Positions 12,558 through 15,196 of a stretch of 15,196 nt of DNA are shown one piece after another. Within the stretch, counting starts at the first letter, position 1, and every line of letters begins with the position of its first letter. The stretch is from DATACZ01 sp036258795 (GTDB lineage Bacteria; Actinomycetota; CADDZG01; JAHWKV01). A program made the position numbers and the translations under genes. Where the stretch lies: the NCBI GenBank assembly GCA_036258795.1, contig DATACZ010000004.1, forward strand, positions 1-15,196. The letters run 5' to 3'. Under the pieces are notes generated by a model, which was not told where the DNA came from, did no database searches, and saw nothing but the letters and a program-made list of their open reading frames with translations.

Positions 12558-13697
12558 TCATGCCTCCTGCTTGACCTTGTCGAGGTATTCGTGGGGATCC
12601 GCCTGGAATTTCTTCCGGCAGGCTGGGCAGCAGAAGTAGTAAGTCTTGCCCTCCAGGTCGGATTTGTAGCGAGCCGAGGCCACCTCTACGATCATCCCGC
12701 AGACCGGATCAATCGCTTCCGTGGGCTCCTCTGTCGCCGCAATGGGCGCCGCAGCCGATGCATCGGGCGCCGCTTGTGCCGCCTCCGCCGCAGGTTCCGC
12801 AGGCTCAGTGGTGGCCTCACCTCGAGGACGGGATCCATCTGTAGCGGAGACGTCGTGATGATGGGCATGATGATCCGAGCCGGCTGGAGCTCCCGAGGGC
12901 TGTTCAACCTCCCCTGCAGCTCTCAGCTGAACCAGCTCCGCTATGACTCCGACCGCGATCTCTTCATGCCTTACCTTCCCGAGATCCAGGCCTGCGGGTG
13001 CATGCACCCTGGCCAGGTCCTCCTCACTAACCCCGGCATCTCTGAGGTAGTCGAGAACTCCGTTTGCCCGCTTTCTGGAGGACACAAGGCCGACGTACGA
13101 GGCATCCGTCTGGAGAGCCTTCTCCAGGGCATCCTCATCGTAGTGACCCTGAGTTGCGACCACCACGAACGATCCACGCCGAACGCCAGCCTCGGCCAGG
13201 TCCAGGCTGTTCACCACCTTGTCCGCCGATGAGCCATCTGGGGGACCCGCCTCACCTTCATCGTCGACGATCACTGTCCTCCAACCGAGGGCTCGCGCCA
13301 TCTCCACCATCACTCCAACCACGGGCGATCGCCCAATGATCACCAGGTGAGGGCTCGGAATCACCGGCTCCACGAATACCTCCAATGCTCCCTCGCTCAG
13401 ACAGGTTTGAGGGAAGGTCAAAAGGCCATCTCGTGCCCGAGCATCGATGTCCTCGGGATCCCCGATGAGCATCAACCTCGGCTGGCCATCTCGCATAGCC
13501 TTGCGAGCCTGCCGGACCATGAGAGGTTCCGTGCATGCTCCGGCTACCCAACCGTGAACCTTCTCGTCTTCGGTAATTAGGGCCTTGTATCCCTCCTTTG
13601 CAGAGGAGGGACCTCTTCGCCACACAACAGTGGCGAGGCAGTACGCCTCGCCACTGTTGGTGAGCCTATGGGCCAGATCTACTAAATCTGTCCCCAC
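12558..13697 (-). CDS. XdhC-YHS fusion protein, putative Moco/metal maturation factor
   Basis: This 379-residue protein begins with an XdhC unit: a CoxI region (1-110, GWVAGACTEPLM with GAC replacing the usual GGC, and a second Cys99) and a Rossmann domain (117-257; LVIIGRSPVVGVMVEMARAL, YVGLVSSRKRANGVLDYL, HAPAGLDLGKVRHEEIAVGV). A His cluster DHHAHHHD (275-282) and an Ala/Pro/Glu-rich linker (291-327) follow. The C-terminus is a YHS domain with DPVCGM (330-335) and YYFCCPACRKKF (353-364). YHS domains bind metal and occur in copper- and heavy-metal-transport proteins. Because CODH carries Cu bridged to Mo, a copper role is attractive but inferred. GTG 13697 lies seven bases after the coxL stop, with AGGAGG inside the coxL 3' end. 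A perfect 15-bp hairpin (13625-13659) lies near its 5' end. Confidence 0.93.
   Translation of the reverse strand: MGTDLVDLAHRLTNSGEAYCLATVVWRRGPSSAKEGYKALITEDEKVHGWVAGACTEPLMVRQARKAMRDGQPRLMLIGDPEDIDARARDGLLTFPQTCLSEGALEVFVEPVIPSPHLVIIGRSPVVGVMVEMARALGWRTVIVDDEGEAGPPDGSSADKVVNSLDLAEAGVRRGSFVVVATQGHYDEDALEKALQTDASYVGLVSSRKRANGVLDYLRDAGVSEEDLARVHAPAGLDLGKVRHEEIAVGVIAELVQLRAAGEVEQPSGAPAGSDHHAHHHDVSATDGSRPRGEATTEPAEPAAEAAQAAPDASAAAPIAATEEPTEAIDPVCGMIVEVASARYKSDLEGKTYYFCCPACRKKFQADPHEYLDKVKQEA
13625..13659. repeat. Perfect 15-bp inverted repeat inside the XdhC-YHS coding region
   Basis: CAACAGTGGCGAGGC (13625-13639) and its exact reverse complement (13645-13659) surround a five-base loop. The hairpin begins 38 bases into the XdhC-YHS gene and about 45 bases after the coxL stop. 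It codes for ordinary CoxI-domain residues (about 13-25) without breaking the frame. No U tract follows, so it is not a classical terminator. Confidence 0.85.
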
Positions 13698-13704
13698 TGC
13701 GTCT

Positions 13705-15196
13705 CTACGCCTCCTGGTACGAAGCTAGAGGAGGCCAACCGGAGACGTCTCCCTTCTTCTGGATCGCCTCCCATACCCGGCCGGACAGGCAAGGCATGTC
13801 GATGTTGCGAACGCCCAAGTGCTCCAAGGCGTCGACAACCGCGTTCACGAACGCTGCTGGAGCGCCCACGCATGTAGACTCGCCGATTCCCTTGCACCCG
13901 ATTGGGTGGTGCGGGGAGGGAGTCACGACCTCGAAGAGCTCCCAGTGAGGAGTCTCCCAGGCGGTGGGAAGCAGGTAGTCCATGTAGTTGGCCCCGATGC
14001 AGTTGCCATCCTTGTCGAAGGTGATGAACTGCATGTTCGACTTGGCGAAGGCTTCCGCCAAACCTCCCATGATCTGACCTTCGACGATCATCGGGTTGAT
14101 CCGGACCCCGCAGTCGTCCACAGCGATGTACCGCAGGACATCCCAGACACCAGTTTCTGGGTCTATCTCCACGGTGCACATGTAAGTGGCCGACGGCCAG
14201 GTCATGTTTGGCGGGTCGTAGTACGCGTTGTTCTCTAGACCCGGCTCCATACCGTCAGGCATGTTCGTGTAAGCCGCGAACGATACCTGCTGGATCGTCA
14301 CCCCACGGTCGGGGTCGCTCCCGACGTAGAAGCGTCCCAGCTCCCACTCGACGTCCTCTTCCGATACCTCGAGGAGGTGCGCTGCAAGCTTCTTGGCCTT
14401 GGCCCGCACCTTGCGGGAGACCATCGCCGTTGCTGCGCCTGCCGTCGGAGTTGAACGTGATGCGTAGGTGCCCATTCCGAACGGGGTGTTGTCGGTGTCG
14501 CCGTGCTGGACAAGGATGTCCTTGGCGGGGATCCCAAGCTCATGAGCCACGATCTGAGCAAATGTCGTCTCGTGCCCCTGGCCCTGGGTCTTGGACCCGA
14601 TCTTCAGAACAGCCTTGCCTGAGGGGTGAACCCGGAGTTCAGCCGAGTCGAACATCTTGAGTCCGATGATGTCGTACTCACGACTGTTTCCGGCGCCGAC
14701 TGGCTCGGTGAATGTGGAGGTTCCGATGCCGAGGAGCCTTCCCTCGTCATGGCCCCTCTTCTTCTCCTCCTGGAAGTTCCAGTACCCGATCTGCTCCATG
14801 GCAACGTCCAGAGCGGCCTCGTAGTCGCCCGAGTCCATCAGGAACCCGAACGCCGTCCGGTACGGGAACATCTCCGGCTTCACGAAGTTCAGCCTTCTGA
14901 ACTCCGTTGGATCCATCCCCATGTCGTACGCCGCGTTCTGAATCAGCCTTTCACAGAAGAACAATGCCTCTGTGATTCGGAAGGAGCAGCGGTAGGCCAC
15001 ACCTCCGGGTGCCTTGTTGGTGTAGTGGCCCTGCGCCGTTAGGTACCCGACCGGAATGTCGTAGGCGCCGGTGACCGAGTGGTACAGGCCGATCTTGAAC
15101 TTGGTCGGCTGTGCGTCGGAGAAGAATCCTCCGTTGTCGGTGTTGGCGTGGTACCGGGCGGCGAGGATTTTGCCTTCGTTCGTCAGGGCAAGCTCA
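13705..15196 (-). CDS. coxL: CoxL, form I molybdenum-copper large subunit of CO dehydrogenase (5' end off the right edge)
   Basis: CoxL holds the [CuSMoO2]-MCD active site that oxidises CO with water to CO2. The frame is open from the right edge to TAG 13707-13705, giving 496 residues of a protein usually about 800 long, so roughly 300 N-terminal residues are missing. The form I signature VAYRCSFR begins at 15000, with the copper-ligand cysteine codon at 14988-14986. Other form I stretches follow: VGAGNSREYDIIGLKMFDSAEL, KTQGQGHETTFAQI, SRSTPTAGAATA, NYYDPPNMT-like (AYYDPPNMTW), DDCGVRINPMIVEGQ, and TPSPHHPIGCKGIGES with the catalytic glutamate codon at 13881-13879. It is followed seven bases later by the XdhC-YHS gene in one minus-strand operon. 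It is not next to coxMS, which is unusual. Confidence 0.97.
   Translation of the reverse strand, partial: ELALTNEGKILAARYHANTDNGGFFSDAQPTKFKIGLYHSVTGAYDIPVGYLTAQGHYTNKAPGGVAYRCSFRITEALFFCERLIQNAAYDMGMDPTEFRRLNFVKPEMFPYRTAFGFLMDSGDYEAALDVAMEQIGYWNFQEEKKRGHDEGRLLGIGTSTFTEPVGAGNSREYDIIGLKMFDSAELRVHPSGKAVLKIGSKTQGQGHETTFAQIVAHELGIPAKDILVQHGDTDNTPFGMGTYASRSTPTAGAATAMVSRKVRAKAKKLAAHLLEVSEEDVEWELGRFYVGSDPDRGVTIQQVSFAAYTNMPDGMEPGLENNAYYDPPNMTWPSATYMCTVEIDPETGVWDVLRYIAVDDCGVRINPMIVEGQIMGGLAEAFAKSNMQFITFDKDGNCIGANYMDYLLPTAWETPHWELFEVVTPSPHHPIGCKGIGESTCVGAPAAFVNAVVDALEHLGVRNIDMPCLSGRVWEAIQKKGDVSGWPPLASYQEA

Noticed and set aside
12591..13232. Plus-strand ORF of 213 codons
   Set aside because: It is antisense to the XdhC-YHS gene. 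The Cys/Arg-rich translation is typical of reverse-frame GC-rich DNA.
13625..13659. Intrinsic terminator after coxL
   Set aside because: The hairpin lies within the next coding region and no U tract follows on either strand.
1..15196. CRISPR array, insertion sequence, tRNA or rRNA
   Set aside because: No regularly spaced repeats, transposase motifs, terminal repeats with target duplications, or RNA gene sequences were seen on either strand.

Overview
The window comes from a fairly GC-rich bacterium that starts several genes at GTG or TTG. It carries a fused MoaD-MoaE of the kind named MoaX in mycobacteria, and an aerobic carbon monoxide dehydrogenase (CODH) locus. An uncultured actinobacterium-like lineage fits best, but no rRNA or tRNA is present to settle this. 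The central theme is a form I [CuSMoO2] CODH with its cofactor-maturation genes. The large subunit carries the form I active-site signature AYRCSFR, so the locus is a true CO dehydrogenase and not merely a member of the wider molybdenum hydroxylase family.

Layout. (1) 1-3391, minus strand: a molybdenum cofactor operon read right to left. It contains a Mog/MoaB-XdhC fusion with a His-rich linker (3391-1958), a MoaD-MoaE fused molybdopterin synthase (1883-1170) and MoeA with a His-rich N-terminus (1177 to beyond the left edge). (2) 3631-5939, plus strand: four genes not obviously tied to CODH. They are a GIY-YIG-fold protein, a small hypothetical protein, a SAM methyltransferase and a DinB-fold protein. 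A 30-bp perfect palindrome lies between the second and third. (3) 7084-5994, minus strand: a translationally coupled pair of XdhC-type genes. (4) 7085-7496: a divergent control region with a good sigma-70-type promoter, an 11-bp element repeated in mirror orientation, and a potentially structured leader. (5) 7497-8892, plus strand: coxM (FAD subunit) and coxS (2x[2Fe-2S] subunit), closed by a strong intrinsic terminator. (6) 9066-9968, plus strand: a second SAM methyltransferase. (7) 15196-9965, minus strand: coxL (3' two-thirds only), an XdhC-YHS fusion, a full-length XdhC, coxG and mocA.

How the genes work together. Molybdopterin synthase (MoaDE), molybdopterin adenylyltransferase (Mog domain) and MoeA would make Mo-molybdopterin. 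MocA would add CMP to give the MCD form that CODH uses. The XdhC units would hold, protect or modify Moco and hand it to CoxL. CoxM and CoxS carry electrons away, and CoxG is the SRPBCC accessory protein implicated in membrane or quinone coupling. The locus has four separate XdhC units, one fused to Mog and one fused to a YHS metal-binding domain, plus His-rich stretches in three maturation proteins. Together these suggest a dedicated maturation pathway, possibly including delivery of the active-site copper. That last point is inference. coxD and coxE, the usual maturation genes, are not in the window.
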